DNA from: Variovorax sp. KBW07
Lineage (GTDB): Bacteria; Pseudomonadota; Gammaproteobacteria; Burkholderiales; Burkholderiaceae_C
Direction of reading: 5' to 3'
Length of the DNA: 46,881 nt
NCBI RefSeq assembly: GCF_003852515.1
Contig: NZ_QAJK01000033.1
Span: 1-46,881, forward strand
Position numbers and translations under genes: made by a program. Shown here piece after piece: positions 8,224 through 17,643 of the stretch (position 1 is the stretch's first letter; the number at the start of each line of letters is the position of its first letter). The notes under the pieces were generated by a model. The model saw only the letters and a list, made by a program, of their open reading frames with translations. It was not told the DNA's origin and ran no database searches.

Positions 8224-10046
8224 GCGTTCAGCAGGCCTGGCAGCCGCCGCGCCGCATCGACGCCATCGATTTCTGGCTGCGCTCGCGGCTGCTGGCCACG
8301 GCCCATGCGCTGCGCGAGACGCTGCGGCCCTCGGCCCGGCGCTGGCGGGTCGGCGAACACGCACTGGCCGATGCGCCGGTGCTCGCGCAGTACCGCACCC
8401 CCTTGTGGTCGGACGGGCGCCCCGATGAATTTCCGCTGGTCGCCGGCAAGGTGCAGAACCTGCGCGTGGCACGCCGCGCGTTCGACGCCATCGAGGTGCC
8501 GGCCGGCGAGGTGCTGAGCTTCTGGCGCCAGCTGGGCCGGCCCAGTGCATGGCGCGGCTTCGTGGTGGGCCGCGAAGTGCGCGGCGGTTGCGTGGTGCCG
8601 ACGCTGGCCGGCGGCATCTGCCAGCTGTCGAATGCGCTGGCCACCGTGGCGGCGCGTGCCGGCTTCGAACTGGTCGAACGGCATGGGCACACGGCGCGCA
8701 TCGAACAGGCCGGGCCGGAGGCCGGCGACGCCATCGATGCCACGGTGTTCTGGAACTACGTCGACCTCAAGCTGCGCGCCAGGCACGCCTGGCGGCTGGA
8801 GGTGGAACTGACGGCCACCGAGCTGGTGCTGCGCGTCCGTGCGCGTTCGCCGCTGGCCATGCGGGCCGCACCGGTCACGTTGCGGCGCGCGGGTGACGAA
8901 GAGGGCGCGGGTGCTGTACCGCCGTCTTCTTTGCCGCTGGCGCGCGGCTGCCTGAGCTGCGACCAGACGGACTGTTTTCGCCATCGCCCCTTGCCCGATG
9001 TGGCGCCGCAGGGCCGCACCGCCGTGCTGCTCGATGCATGGACGCCGGAGTTCGCGCGCTACCTGGGAGCGCATCACCCCGTCGCGGACCGCATGCAGCC
9101 AGTGCCGCTGCGGCTGGCGTTCTGGCGCGCATCCAGCAGTGTCGGCTGGCACCGGGAGCCTGTGGCCGAAGGTGCGCAGCCGGTTCAATCGGCATGGGCC
9201 GCGAGCCTGCGCCGCGCACTGTGGCAGCGGCTGTGGGCACGGCACGCGGGCGGCCGGCGCCAGGCCAGCCTGATCGACGGGCAACGCTGGCTGGCACTGG
9301 CCTTCGCAGCGCGCCTGAAGCCCGAGCACACGCAACTGGTGGTCGAGCAGGCGCTGCTGCCGCACCTGCAGCTGGCTGGCGCGCTCGATGGCCGTTGCGT
9401 CACGGTGCTGGCCAGTGCATTGCCCATGGCCGCGATCGAACGCAGGCTCGATGCGGCGTGCCAACGCTGGCCCGACGACGCCACGCTGCGCGACTTTCGC
9501 GCCGCCCCTGCGCTGGTGCGGGCCGAGTCGGCAGCGCTGGGCCGCGCCGTGGCCGTGGCCACGCCCCATGCGGACATCGCGCAACAGCTTGCCGACCTGG
9601 CGCCGCAAGCGGCCTTGCAGCGTCTCGACTGGGCGCTGCCCGGCGCCAAGGCCATCGCCGCCGACACCCAGGGCCCGCCGCTCGTGGTGTTCGCCGCGAG
9701 CGCGCTGGCGCGCAAGGGCGCGCGCGAACTGGCCGCCGCGCTGCAAGGCTGGCCGTGCCGGCTGCGCGTGCTGGGCTCGCCTTCCGATGACACACGGCTC
9801 TGGCAAGGTGTCGAGCGCGTCGAGCACATGAACTGGCAAGGCGATGGACTGGCCGGTGCCCGCGTGGTCGTGCTGCCCGCGCACGTCGAGCATGCGCCGC
9901 GTGCGCTCCTGCGCGCGGTCGCGGCCGGCCTGCCAGTGGTGGCCTCGACCGCCTGCGGCCTTGCCGGACTGCCGGGTGTGCGCGAAGTGGCTGCCGGCGA
10001 CGTCGAGGCCCTGCGCACCGCGCTGCGGGCCGCCTGCGGCACCTGA
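8220..10046 (+). CDS. VanW-domain protein with Cys-rich linker and glycosyltransferase-like C-terminus
   Basis: About 608 residues from the GTG at 8220, which overlaps the stop of the preceding gene. Residues about 75-205 are a VanW-like domain (VQNLRVARRAFDAIEVPAGE, then GGCVVPTLAGGICQLSNAL), a fold first seen in vancomycin-resistance clusters and of unsettled function. A knuckle follows at about 242-255 with C244, C247, C252 and H255 spaced C-x2-C-x4-C-x2-H. The rest (about 265-608) ends in a Rossmann-like half typical of GT4 glycosyltransferases (PPLVVFAASALARKGARELA, then PRALLRAVAAGLPVVAST, then GDVEALRTALRA). The expected GT4 E-x7-E donor motif is not obvious, so activity is uncertain. 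No signal peptide is visible. Confidence 0.78.
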   Translation: MSVQQAWQPPRRIDAIDFWLRSRLLATAHALRETLRPSARRWRVGEHALADAPVLAQYRTPLWSDGRPDEFPLVAGKVQNLRVARRAFDAIEVPAGEVLSFWRQLGRPSAWRGFVVGREVRGGCVVPTLAGGICQLSNALATVAARAGFELVERHGHTARIEQAGPEAGDAIDATVFWNYVDLKLRARHAWRLEVELTATELVLRVRARSPLAMRAAPVTLRRAGDEEGAGAVPPSSLPLARGCLSCDQTDCFRHRPLPDVAPQGRTAVLLDAWTPEFARYLGAHHPVADRMQPVPLRLAFWRASSSVGWHREPVAEGAQPVQSAWAASLRRALWQRLWARHAGGRRQASLIDGQRWLALAFAARLKPEHTQLVVEQALLPHLQLAGALDGRCVTVLASALPMAAIERRLDAACQRWPDDATLRDFRAAPALVRAESAALGRAVAVATPHADIAQQLADLAPQAALQRLDWALPGAKAIAADTQGPPLVVFAASALARKGARELAAALQGWPCRLRVLGSPSDDTRLWQGVERVEHMNWQGDGLAGARVVVLPAHVEHAPRALLRAVAAGLPVVASTACGLAGLPGVREVAAGDVEALRTALRAACGT

Positions 10047-10085
10047 AGACCTGACGACCTGAAGTCCCGACGACTGGAGAAAAGA

Positions 10086-10688
10086 ATGGCGGTATCGATC
10101 GAACAGGCCCGTGCGGCCCTGGCGCCCCATGGCGAGCTGGCGACGCAAACGGCCGCCGAGCATTGGCGCGGCGACATTCCGCTGCCGCCCGCCATCGAAG
10201 CGTTCTACGCGCAGGTGGGCCCGCTCGGCGAATGGATCAACGACCGCGTGGGCCATGCGGGCCTGACGGTTCCGAACGTCGGCAACCCCTTCAGCATTCC
10301 GCCGCTCGCGCGCCTGTGGGAACTGCAGGCCGGCTACCGCTGGCACGGCATTTCCGGCGAGCGCATTGCCGACTGGCCCGATCACTGGCTGGTGGTGGCC
10401 GACCAGGGCGCCGACCCGTTCATCTTCGACCTGCGCACGGGCGCGATCCAGTTCGCGCGGCATGGCGAAGGCACGTGGCAAGACGACGGGCCGATGTTTG
10501 CCGACATCTCCCAGATGGCCGCCTGCCTGGGCACCATCGGGCAGTTCGTGGAGGAGGCCGACGAGGCGCTTTTCCTGGACGACTACAGCGTCGATCCGGT
10601 GCAGCGCGCGCGCCTGGTCGAGCAGCTTGCGCCGCTGCTCGGCGGTGCCGACGAGGCCGAGCTGATCCTTGACGATTTCGGCTGGTAG
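10086..10688 (+). CDS. SMI1/KNR4 (SUKH-like) family protein
   Basis: The 200-residue protein starts after GGAGAAAAGA. The segment LPPAIEAFYAQVGPLGEW (about 36-53) is the usual SMI1/KNR4 entry helix. The later WPDHWLVVADQGADPFIFDL and the YRWHG element match the core strands of that fold. The family includes immunity proteins (SUKH) that neutralise contact-dependent or polymorphic toxins, as well as housekeeping adaptors. No toxin, Rhs or secretion gene is next to it, so an immunity role cannot be claimed. It lies 96 bases before the zinc-ribbon membrane gene on the same strand. Confidence 0.78.
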   Translation: MAVSIEQARAALAPHGELATQTAAEHWRGDIPLPPAIEAFYAQVGPLGEWINDRVGHAGLTVPNVGNPFSIPPLARLWELQAGYRWHGISGERIADWPDHWLVVADQGADPFIFDLRTGAIQFARHGEGTWQDDGPMFADISQMAACLGTIGQFVEEADEALFLDDYSVDPVQRARLVEQLAPLLGGADEAELILDDFGW

Positions 10689-10784
10689 CGCGCGGGCCAT
10701 CGGGCTGCGAACAGGGCGCGGAATGGCGCGAAACGGGGTGCAGGGAGAATCGCAGGCAAAACAAGAAACCGGAAGCACTTCTTC

Positions 10785-12464
10785 ATGACCATCGATCTCA
10801 AGACGCTCAAGTGCGGCGAATGCGGCAGCAGCGTGCTCAAGCGCACGGGCCTGAACGAATACACCTGCGACCACTGCGGCTCGGTCACGGTGGTCGAGGA
10901 CAACGTGTCCGACCGGCTGGAGCGCGTGCTGAACCAGGTCAAGAACGAGGCGGGCCGGCAGCTGGCGGCCGAAGAAGCGCTCAGGCAGAAGCTGATGCTG
11001 CGCAAGGTCGGCATCGGCGTGATCGTGGTGCTGGGCATCGTGCTGGTAGGGCGCCTCATCGAGGTGTTCATCGAATCGCGCAACCCGCCCGGCGAGCGTC
11101 CGGTGGTGGCCGCGGCGGCGGTGGTCGACCGCACCATCCCGACGGCCGGCCTGAAGCTTGGCGAGCCGAGGCAGGTGCTGGTGGGCAACGGCAGTTCGGC
11201 GATGCCCAAGCTGCTGGTGGTGGCACGCAACGAAACCGGCAAGCCGCTGTCGCGCGCGGGCATCCGGGCCACCTACTACGACGGCGACAGCCGGCTCGAC
11301 GAGCGCAGCGAGATGGTGCCGATCTCGGTGCTGGAGCCAGGCGAGAGCGCGCCCGTGCTGATCGACATGCCGAGCGGCAAGAACATCACGCGGCAAGACC
11401 TGCTGGTGCAGAAGCTGGCCGAGCCCTACAACGCGGTCGAAGGGCCGCGCATGAGCTTCTCGCGCCTGCGGCTGGTGCAGCAGGGCGACCGCGTGCGGCT
11501 GGTGGGCCGTGTCGCCAACACGCGCAAGGACGCGGCCATGGTCGGCGGCATCGAGGTGCTGGCCACGCTGTACGACGACGCCGGGCAGGTGATCGGTTTC
11601 GGCCACGGCTACGGGCAGTCGAACGAGCTCAAGCCGGGCGCCCACACTTCGGTGGACCTGAGCATCGCCCGCTTCGGCCGCGCGGCGGCGATTGCGGCGT
11701 GGGACTACCGCATCGGCTACAGCACGGTCGAGGCCTCGGGTGCGCGCACGGCGGTGCTGAGCGCCGACCGGGTGATTCGCACGGTCGGCGCGCCGGAGCG
11801 CTTCAACCCCGAGCTGCGCCTGGGCACCGAAGACCTGCTGGCCGAAGACAGCGAGCGCTTCGACGCGAAGCAGCTCGAACTGCTGCCACTGATCGACGGG
11901 CGCAACAACATCCAGCAGCGGCTGTTCCTGACGGAGCTGGTGAACCGCAGCACCGACACGGTGGCCCTTGCGCCGGGCGGCGTGATCTCGCGCTTCAGCG
12001 GCAGCAAGGCCGACGGCACCACCAACATCTCGGGGCTGGCCTACCTGTACCCCGGAGAGCGCTTTCCGATTTTCCTGGAGCCGCAGGACATGGAGCGCAT
12101 CACCGACACCCGCATCGAGTGGAAGCCGATGCGCCGCGCCGCCATGCCGGGGCCGCGCATGCCGCTGGAGGTGAAGGTGACGGGCACCAAGGCCGAGACC
12201 GGCAGCGTGCTGCTGAATTTCAGCCAGCGCTTTACCTACAAGAGCGTGGAGGTCAAGGGCACCGTGAAGAACCCGGGCACCGGCATCGTCGGCAAGGTGC
12301 GGCTGTGGGTCAGCCTGCGCGACCGCGGCGGGCAGCTCACGGGCTTCAAGCAGGTCGAGAACCTGCCGGCCATCGCGCCCGGCGAGAGCGTGCCCTTCCA
12401 GGTGGACGTGGAGCAGAACGGCCGCGACTTCGCCAGCGTGACGACGCTATACCAAACCGAATAG
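10785..12464 (+). CDS. Zinc-ribbon, single-pass membrane protein with repeated beta domains
   Basis: The 559-residue protein has an N-terminal zinc ribbon (C10-x2-C13 and C28-x2-C31). A charged, probably coiled segment (about 42-72) and one transmembrane helix follow (about 74-96, KVGIGVIVVLGIVLVGRLIEVFI). A long extracytoplasmic region comes next, with two to three beta-sandwich-like units resembling FxLYD/DUF3426-type domains. Their recurrent pattern is VVARNETGKPLSRAGIRAT, VGRVANTRKDAAMVGG, VKGTVKNPGTGIVG, each followed by a LEPGES/LKPGAH/IAPGES turn. This architecture puts the zinc ribbon in the cytoplasm and the sandwich domains in the periplasm. I do not recognise a named gene. It is near the SMI1/KNR4 gene, possibly co-transcribed. 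Confidence 0.8.
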   Translation: MTIDLKTLKCGECGSSVLKRTGLNEYTCDHCGSVTVVEDNVSDRLERVLNQVKNEAGRQLAAEEALRQKLMLRKVGIGVIVVLGIVLVGRLIEVFIESRNPPGERPVVAAAAVVDRTIPTAGLKLGEPRQVLVGNGSSAMPKLLVVARNETGKPLSRAGIRATYYDGDSRLDERSEMVPISVLEPGESAPVLIDMPSGKNITRQDLLVQKLAEPYNAVEGPRMSFSRLRLVQQGDRVRLVGRVANTRKDAAMVGGIEVLATLYDDAGQVIGFGHGYGQSNELKPGAHTSVDLSIARFGRAAAIAAWDYRIGYSTVEASGARTAVLSADRVIRTVGAPERFNPELRLGTEDLLAEDSERFDAKQLELLPLIDGRNNIQQRLFLTELVNRSTDTVALAPGGVISRFSGSKADGTTNISGLAYLYPGERFPIFLEPQDMERITDTRIEWKPMRRAAMPGPRMPLEVKVTGTKAETGSVLLNFSQRFTYKSVEVKGTVKNPGTGIVGKVRLWVSLRDRGGQLTGFKQVENLPAIAPGESVPFQVDVEQNGRDFASVTTLYQTE

Positions 12465-12497
12465 CCCCATGCGTGGCGGCGCGGGCCCATTCGGGCC

Positions 12498-13499
12498 ATG
12501 ATGCCGCCCATGATTCCGTTATCGATCCTCGACCTTTCCCCGATCATTGAGGGCAGCGACGCCGCGCAGTCGTTCCGCAACTCGCTCTCGCTTGCGCAGC
12601 ACGGCGAAAAGCTGGGCTACACGCGCTACTGGCTGGCGGAGCACCACGGCATGCCGGGCATCGCGAGCGCGGCCACGGCGGTGCTGCTGTCGTACGTGGG
12701 GGCGGGCACCTCGACCATCCGCATCGGCGCCGGCGGCGTGATGCTGCCGAACCATTCGCCGCTGGTCATTGCCGAGCAGTTCGGCACGCTGGAGTCGCTG
12801 TACCCGGGGCGCATCGACCTGGGCCTGGGGCGAGCGCCCGGTTCCGACCAGCGCACCGCGCGGGCGCTGCGCCGCAACCTCGAATCCGACGCCGATCAGT
12901 TCCCGCAGGACGTGATGGAGCTGATGGACTTCATGTCGAAGACGCCGCAGCAACCAGTGCGGGCCGTGCCCGGCGCGGGGCTCGAAGTGCCGGTGTGGAT
13001 TCTGGGCTCCAGCACCTTCGGCGCGCAGCTGGCGGCGCACCTGGGGCTGCCCTACGCCTTTGCCTCTCACTTCGCGCCGCAGCAGATCATGCAGGCCATC
13101 CAGATCTACCGCGAGACCTTCAAGCCTTCGGCGCAGCTGCAGAAGCCGTACGTGATGCTGGGCTTCAATGTGTTCGCGGCCGACACCGATGCCGAGGCCG
13201 AATTCCGCGCCACCTCGTGGCAGCAGGCCTTCGTGAACCTGCGCAGCGGCCGGCCCGGCCGCTTGCCGCCGCCGGTCGAGAACTACCGCCAGAAGGTCGG
13301 CCCCGCCGAGAACGCGCTGCTCGACTCGGTGCTGTCGTGCTCCGCGGTGGGCTCGGTCGAAACGGTGAAGAAAGGCGTGGAAGCGTTCGTGGCGCGCACA
13401 GGCGCCGACGAACTCATGATCACCTCGCAGGTGTTCGACCATGCGGCCCGGCTGCGCTCCTACGAGCTGCTGGCCGAAGCCTTCGGCCAGAAGAAGTAG
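12498..13499 (+). CDS. yhbW: LLM-class flavin-dependent oxidoreductase YhbW
   Basis: Luciferase-like monooxygenase family protein, 333 residues from ATG 12498 or 329 from ATG 12510 ([12 protein letters not shown], the more typical start). It matches E. coli YhbW closely along its whole length: [89 protein letters not shown]. The family uses reduced flavin (FMNH2) and molecular oxygen to oxidise an unknown substrate. It converges on the acyl-CoA synthetase with 6 bases between the stops. Confidence 0.93.
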   Translation: MMPPMIPLSILDLSPIIEGSDAAQSFRNSLSLAQHGEKLGYTRYWLAEHHGMPGIASAATAVLLSYVGAGTSTIRIGAGGVMLPNHSPLVIAEQFGTLESLYPGRIDLGLGRAPGSDQRTARALRRNLESDADQFPQDVMELMDFMSKTPQQPVRAVPGAGLEVPVWILGSSTFGAQLAAHLGLPYAFASHFAPQQIMQAIQIYRETFKPSAQLQKPYVMLGFNVFAADTDAEAEFRATSWQQAFVNLRSGRPGRLPPPVENYRQKVGPAENALLDSVLSCSAVGSVETVKKGVEAFVARTGADELMITSQVFDHAARLRSYELLAEAFGQKK

Positions 13500-13505
13500 C
13501 CGTCG

Positions 13506-15233
13506 TCAGGCCCGCTTGCGGGCTTCTTCGTCCACCAGGTCTTTCTTCGATAGCTTGCCGACGGCGGTCTTCGGCAGTTCCGCGCGCAACTCCAGCGCGC
13601 CGATCATCTCGTGCTTGCCCAGGCGGTCTTTCAGGAACAGCTTGAGCGCATCGAGCGTGAGCTCGGGCGCGCCTTCCTTCAGCTTCACGAAGGCCTTGGG
13701 CGACTGGCCACGGTAGTCGTCGGGCACGCCGATCACGCAGACCTCGGCCACCGAGGGATGCTCGTAGATCGACTCTTCCAGCACGCGCGGATAGACGTTG
13801 TAGCCGCCGCACAGCAGCATGTCCTTGGTGCGGTCGACGATGTAGAAGTAGCCGTCGGCGTCCATCTTCGCAACATCACCGCTGCGAAAGTAGCCGTCGG
13901 CCGTCATCGACTCGGCGGTGGCCTTGGGGTTGTTCCAGTAGCCCTTCATCACGTTCGGGCCCTTGATGCACAGCTCGCCGGCTTCGCCGAATGCGGTCAC
14001 GTCTTTCGACGGGTCGTCCAGGCTCACGAGCTTGATGCGCACCTGCGGCAAGGGCATGCCGCACGAGCCCGCCTTGCGCACGCCGCGCGCGGGCGTGAAG
14101 GTGCCCACCGGCGAGGTCTCGGTCATGCCCCAGCCTTCGTTGAGGTGGCAGCCGGTGAGCGCGAAGAAGCGCTGCTCCACTTCCACCGGCAACGGCGCGC
14201 CGCCGGAGCCGCAGAACTTGAGCGAGCGCAGGTCCATTTCCTTGGCCTTGGGGTGCGCAAGGATGGCCGTGTACATCGTCGGCACGCCGGGGAACACGCT
14301 GATCTTGCTGGCGGCCAGCTCGTTCATCACGGCATCGACATCGAAGCGCGTGTGCAGCACCAGCGCCGCGCCCAGGCGCACGCCGAGCAGCATGGCGGCG
14401 CTGAGCGCGAAGATGTGGAACAGCGGCAGCACGACCAGGAAGCGCTCGCTGCCTTCGTCGAGGATGGGCGGCTCGCCGCGCGTGGATTCGTAGTACTGCG
14501 CGCTGGCCGACGTGAGGTTGGCGTGCGTGAGCATCGCGCCCTTGGGCAGGCCGGTGGTGCCGCCGGTGTACTGCAGCACCACGATTTCTTCGGCCAGGTC
14601 GCCCAGCGGATAGGCGTGGTGCGTGCCTTCGCTTTTCAGCAGGTCGGTGAAGCGCACATGCCGGTCGTCGACCGGCACCTGGGCAATCTGGCCCGCGGCC
14701 TGCAGCTGGGCCTGCACCTTGTCGCCGGCCGCTCCGTAGTCGCCCAGGCTGCCGACCACCAGCTTTTTCAGCCGCGAGTTGTCGAGCAGCCGCGCCATCA
14801 GCGGGTAGAGATTGACCAGGTCGAGCGTGACGAGGATGTCGGTGCGGCTGTCTTCGATCTTGTGGGCCAGCACGCGCTCGGCGTCGAGCGGCGAGTAGTT
14901 CACCACCGTGCCGCCGGCCTTGAGCACCGCGAAGAAGGCGATGGGGTAGTGGGGCGTGTTCGGCAGGTAGAGGCCGACGTGCACGCCGGGCTTCACGCCC
15001 AGGTCCTGCAGCGCCTTGGCGGCGCGGTCGACCGCCGCGCCGAGCTGGGCGTAGGTGATGGCCTGACCCATGAATTCGACGGCGGAGTGGTCGGGCCAGC
15101 GCGCGACGGCATCGTCGAGCATCTGCTGCACCGGCTTGACGGGCAGTTCAGCGTCCCAGCGCATGCCCGGCGGGTAGGCGCGCGTCCATGGGGTGTTGTC
15201 GCCAGAGGGGGCGGAGGAAGAAGAGGGGGCCAT
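13506..15233 (-). CDS. Long-chain acyl-CoA synthetase (AMP-forming)
   Basis: The 575-residue member of the ANL superfamily activates a carboxylic acid as acyl-AMP, then acyl-CoA. It shows the P-loop [12 protein letters not shown] (about 210-221), the A5 motif NEGWGMTET, the hinge region [22 protein letters not shown], and the C-terminal catalytic lysine in [13 protein letters not shown]. Overall length and motifs match FadD-type fatty acyl-CoA ligases; it is a paralogue of the fadD at 21.9 kb. ATG 15233 (MAPSSSSAP) is chosen although the frame continues upstream, because that extension is non-family sequence that would overlap mnmA. Substrate chain length is unknown. Confidence 0.9.
   Translation of the reverse strand: MAPSSSSAPSGDNTPWTRAYPPGMRWDAELPVKPVQQMLDDAVARWPDHSAVEFMGQAITYAQLGAAVDRAAKALQDLGVKPGVHVGLYLPNTPHYPIAFFAVLKAGGTVVNYSPLDAERVLAHKIEDSRTDILVTLDLVNLYPLMARLLDNSRLKKLVVGSLGDYGAAGDKVQAQLQAAGQIAQVPVDDRHVRFTDLLKSEGTHHAYPLGDLAEEIVVLQYTGGTTGLPKGAMLTHANLTSASAQYYESTRGEPPILDEGSERFLVVLPLFHIFALSAAMLLGVRLGAALVLHTRFDVDAVMNELAASKISVFPGVPTMYTAILAHPKAKEMDLRSLKFCGSGGAPLPVEVEQRFFALTGCHLNEGWGMTETSPVGTFTPARGVRKAGSCGMPLPQVRIKLVSLDDPSKDVTAFGEAGELCIKGPNVMKGYWNNPKATAESMTADGYFRSGDVAKMDADGYFYIVDRTKDMLLCGGYNVYPRVLEESIYEHPSVAEVCVIGVPDDYRGQSPKAFVKLKEGAPELTLDALKLFLKDRLGKHEMIGALELRAELPKTAVGKLSKKDLVDEEARKRA
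13510..13528. terminator. Hairpin with T-rich tail, probable yhbW terminator
   Basis: GCCCGC, TT loop, GCGGGC followed by TTCTT on the plus strand. It overlaps the last codons of the convergent acyl-CoA synthetase gene, so it is both coding for that gene and a likely terminator for yhbW. The T-run is short. Confidence 0.4.
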
Positions 15234-15411
15234 GCGTTGTCTCCGCTGTGCTGTTGCAAATCGCGCGGGCGGGTCTGTGCCGCCCTTCGAGGGCACTGTA
15301 GCGCCGGGTCTTTCCGTCGGGGAGCGGGGCCTGACAAGCCGGCGACAGGGGTTTTCCCGATTTCCCACACGCCGGAAGCCCCTACCCCGGGGCTGGGACA
15401 ATGGCGGGCTT

Positions 15412-16533
15412 ATGGCAAAGCAACGGATCGTGGTGGGACTGAGCGGCGGAGTGGACTCCGCGGTCACGGCGCACCTGCTCAAGCAGCAGGGGCACGAGGT
15501 GGTCGGCATCTTCATGAAGAACTGGGAAGACGACGACGACAGCGAATACTGCTCGTCGAACATCGACTTCATCGATGCCGCCAGCGTGGCCGACGTGCTG
15601 GGCATCGAGATCGAGCACGTCAACTTCGCGGCCGACTACAAGGACCGCGTGTTCGCCGAGTTCCTGCGCGAATACAAGGCCGGCCGCACACCCAACCCCG
15701 ACGTGCTGTGCAACGCCGAGATCAAGTTCAAGGCCTTCCTCGACCACGCGATGCGCCTGGGCGCCGAGAAGATCGCCACCGGGCACTACGCGCGTGTGCG
15801 CCTGAACGAAGCCACGGGCAGGCACGAGCTGCTCAAGGGGCTCGATGCATCGAAAGACCAGAGCTACTTCCTGCACCGCCTGAACCAGGCGCAGCTGTCC
15901 AAGACGCTGTTCCCGGTGGGCGAGCTGCACAAGACCGAGGTGCGCCGCATCGCGGAAGAAATCGGCCTGCCCAATGCGAAGAAGAAAGACTCGACCGGCA
16001 TCTGCTTCATCGGCGAGCGGCCCTTCCGCGACTTCCTGAACCGCTACATCTCCAAGGAGCCGGGCCCGATCAAGGACGACCGCGGCCGCAAGCTGGGAGA
16101 GCACCAGGGCCTGAGCTTCTACACGCTGGGCCAGCGGCAGGGGCTGGGCATCGGCGGCGTCAAGGAAAAGGGCGCGCAGCGCGGCTCGGGCGACCATTCG
16201 CCCTGGTTCGTGGCACGCAAGGATGTCGAGAAGAACACGCTGTGGGTGGTGCAGGGGCACGACCATCCGTGGCTGCTGTCTTCCGAGCTGAAGGCCGACG
16301 ATGCAAGCTGGGTGGCGGGCGAAGCGCCCGCGCCGGGCAGCTACGGCTCGAAGGCGCGCTACCGGCAGGCCGATGCGGGCTGCGAGATGCTCGCTGGCGG
16401 TGCCAATGCGGCCAATGCTGCCAATGGCGCCTTCAGCCTGCGCTTCGGCGCGCCGCAATGGGCGGTCACGCCGGGGCAGTCGGCGGTGCTCTACGACGGC
16501 GAGCGTTGCCTCGGGGGCGGCGTCATCGTCTGA
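15412..16533 (+). CDS. mnmA: tRNA 2-thiouridylase MnmA
   Basis: The 373-residue tRNA-specific 2-thiouridylase makes s2U34 in tRNA-Lys, -Glu and -Gln with ATP and sulfur from a persulfide relay. The PP-loop [10 protein letters not shown] (9-18) binds ATP. The two catalytic cysteines are C100 in [12 protein letters not shown] and C198 in GICFIG. A small Ala/Asn repeat insertion ([13 protein letters not shown]) sits in the C-terminal beta-barrel. It is divergent from the acyl-CoA synthetase and overlaps the NUDIX gene tail-to-tail by 11 bases. In E. coli the NUDIX gene nudJ also neighbours mnmA, here with opposite orientation. Confidence 0.96.
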   Translation: MAKQRIVVGLSGGVDSAVTAHLLKQQGHEVVGIFMKNWEDDDDSEYCSSNIDFIDAASVADVLGIEIEHVNFAADYKDRVFAEFLREYKAGRTPNPDVLCNAEIKFKAFLDHAMRLGAEKIATGHYARVRLNEATGRHELLKGLDASKDQSYFLHRLNQAQLSKTLFPVGELHKTEVRRIAEEIGLPNAKKKDSTGICFIGERPFRDFLNRYISKEPGPIKDDRGRKLGEHQGLSFYTLGQRQGLGIGGVKEKGAQRGSGDHSPWFVARKDVEKNTLWVVQGHDHPWLLSSELKADDASWVAGEAPAPGSYGSKARYRQADAGCEMLAGGANAANAANGAFSLRFGAPQWAVTPGQSAVLYDGERCLGGGVIV

Positions 16534-17038
16534 CGGCAGGCTGCGGTTCCGACCGCACCGACACGTCGACGTGGACCAGTTCAAGCGGATGGCGCTGGCC
16601 GGCCAGGTAGTCCTCGATGCACTGCAGCAGCAGCGGGCTGCGGTGCCGCGCGACGCTGGCGCGGATCTCGGCCAGCGTCATCCACACGGTGCGCACGATG
16701 CCTTCGTCGAGCGCGCGGCCCTCTTCCAGTGCGCCGAGCGTGCCGGCGAAGGCAAAGCGCATGTAGGTCACGTCTTCGCCCCGCTCGGCCTGTGGACGGG
16801 CGCGCGCCATATAGATGCCGATGAGCGACGTTGGCGTGAAATGGTGAGCGGTTTCCTCGAGGGTCTCGCGCACGCAGCCTTCGGCGGGCGATTCGCCGGG
16901 GTCGAGGTGACCGGCCGGCGTGTTGAGCTTGAGGCCGTCGCCGGCCTGCTCCTCAACCAGCAGGAAGCGGCCATCGCGTTCAATCACCGCGGCCACGGTG
17001 ACGTTGGGTTTCCAGCGTACGGATTTGGAAGCAGCCAT
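16523..17038 (-). CDS. NUDIX hydrolase, NudJ-like
   Basis: The 171-residue NUDIX hydrolase contains the Nudix box G-x5-E-x7-R-E-x2-E-E in [20 protein letters not shown], where the acidic residues bind Mg2+. The usual glycine after the EE pair is replaced (EETAHH). The family cleaves nucleoside diphosphate-linked compounds. NudJ in E. coli is described as a phosphatase acting on HMP-PP and nucleotides, and genomic proximity to mnmA supports this subgroup. ATG 17038 is chosen with CCCTCC-type upstream pyrimidines and family alignment; the frame upstream is non-family. Overlaps mnmA by 11 bases. Confidence 0.9.
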   Translation of the reverse strand: MAASKSVRWKPNVTVAAVIERDGRFLLVEEQAGDGLKLNTPAGHLDPGESPAEGCVRETLEETAHHFTPTSLIGIYMARARPQAERGEDVTYMRFAFAGTLGALEEGRALDEGIVRTVWMTLAEIRASVARHRSPLLLQCIEDYLAGQRHPLELVHVDVSVRSEPQPAVRR

Positions 17039-17052
17039 TGGAGGGAATCTGT

Positions 17053-17487
17053 TTATCGCAGCACGTAGCCGCTGAAGCGCCACATGCGATCGCTGTCCAG
17101 GTGAAAGCTCACCAGTTCTCGCAACGTGCGCTCGGGTTTGTCGGTGAAGCGGGTTTCGTATTCGATGCTGACGTACTGGCCGGCCGTGTCGCCGTCGGGG
17201 TCGGTCACCACCTGGCGATTGACCGCGACCCAGGTGCGCTGGCGGGGTGCGCCAAGCGGCGCGCGGGAACGGGCGACCTGGCCGGTGAAGTCGGCGCGTG
17301 CCACGCGCTTGCGGGTGGCGGCGGTGGCGCCGTCCCAGAGTTCACCGGCCCTGCCCTGGTCGATCATCAGGATGGCCTGCATGCCACCGCGAACCATGTC
17401 GCTGGCCTCGACGTCTTGTGCGGCGGCCGGGCCGAACCCGCTCCAGAGCAGCGCAGCGGCGAGCAGCAGCCTGATCGTGCGGGGCAT
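17053..17487 (-). CDS. Exported DUF4019-like protein
   Basis: The 144-residue protein has a signal peptide (MPRTIRLLLAAALLWSGFGP, cleavage after AAA/Q near residue 24). A compact alpha+beta domain with GELWDGATAATRKRVARADF, PLGAPRQRTWVAVNRQ and a QYVSIEYETRF strand follows, fitting DUF4019, a periplasmic NTF2-like family of unknown role. The start was set at ATG 17487; the longer frame to 17586 lacks signal-peptide character. It ends 14 bases upstream of the NUDIX start and both read leftwards, so they are possibly co-transcribed. Confidence 0.78.
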   Translation of the reverse strand: MPRTIRLLLAAALLWSGFGPAAAQDVEASDMVRGGMQAILMIDQGRAGELWDGATAATRKRVARADFTGQVARSRAPLGAPRQRTWVAVNRQVVTDPDGDTAGQYVSIEYETRFTDKPERTLRELVSFHLDSDRMWRFSGYVLR

Positions 17488-17643
17488 TTTTTCTTGTTCC
17501 TTGTGAGGGGCGGGGCCGTGGAGCGCGTGGATCGCGCACCGCGCGGTCTCCCCGGCGGTATGGCCGTTGGAGACTGTAGCGCGCAAGAGATTCCCCGAAG
17601 GCCGGGGAGGCCGGGCGCAGTCGCCCGCTGGCGGGCAGCCCGC

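Noticed and set aside
7995-11645. Very long minus-strand open frame antisense to the VanW, SMI1/KNR4 and zinc-ribbon genes
   Set aside because: Composition is Arg/Ala/His-rich without any recognisable domain, as expected from the third-position GC bias of the plus-strand genes, which carry clear domains.
16402-16435. Short Ala/Asn repeat in mnmA considered as a frameshift or insertion scar
   Set aside because: The frame is intact and the insertion lies in a surface part of the C-terminal barrel; a small repeat expansion is the simpler explanation.
13611-16610. Long plus-strand open frame across the acyl-CoA synthetase and mnmA
   Set aside because: It is antisense or out of frame to two genes with strong motifs and reads as low-complexity Arg/Ala/Gly/His sequence.
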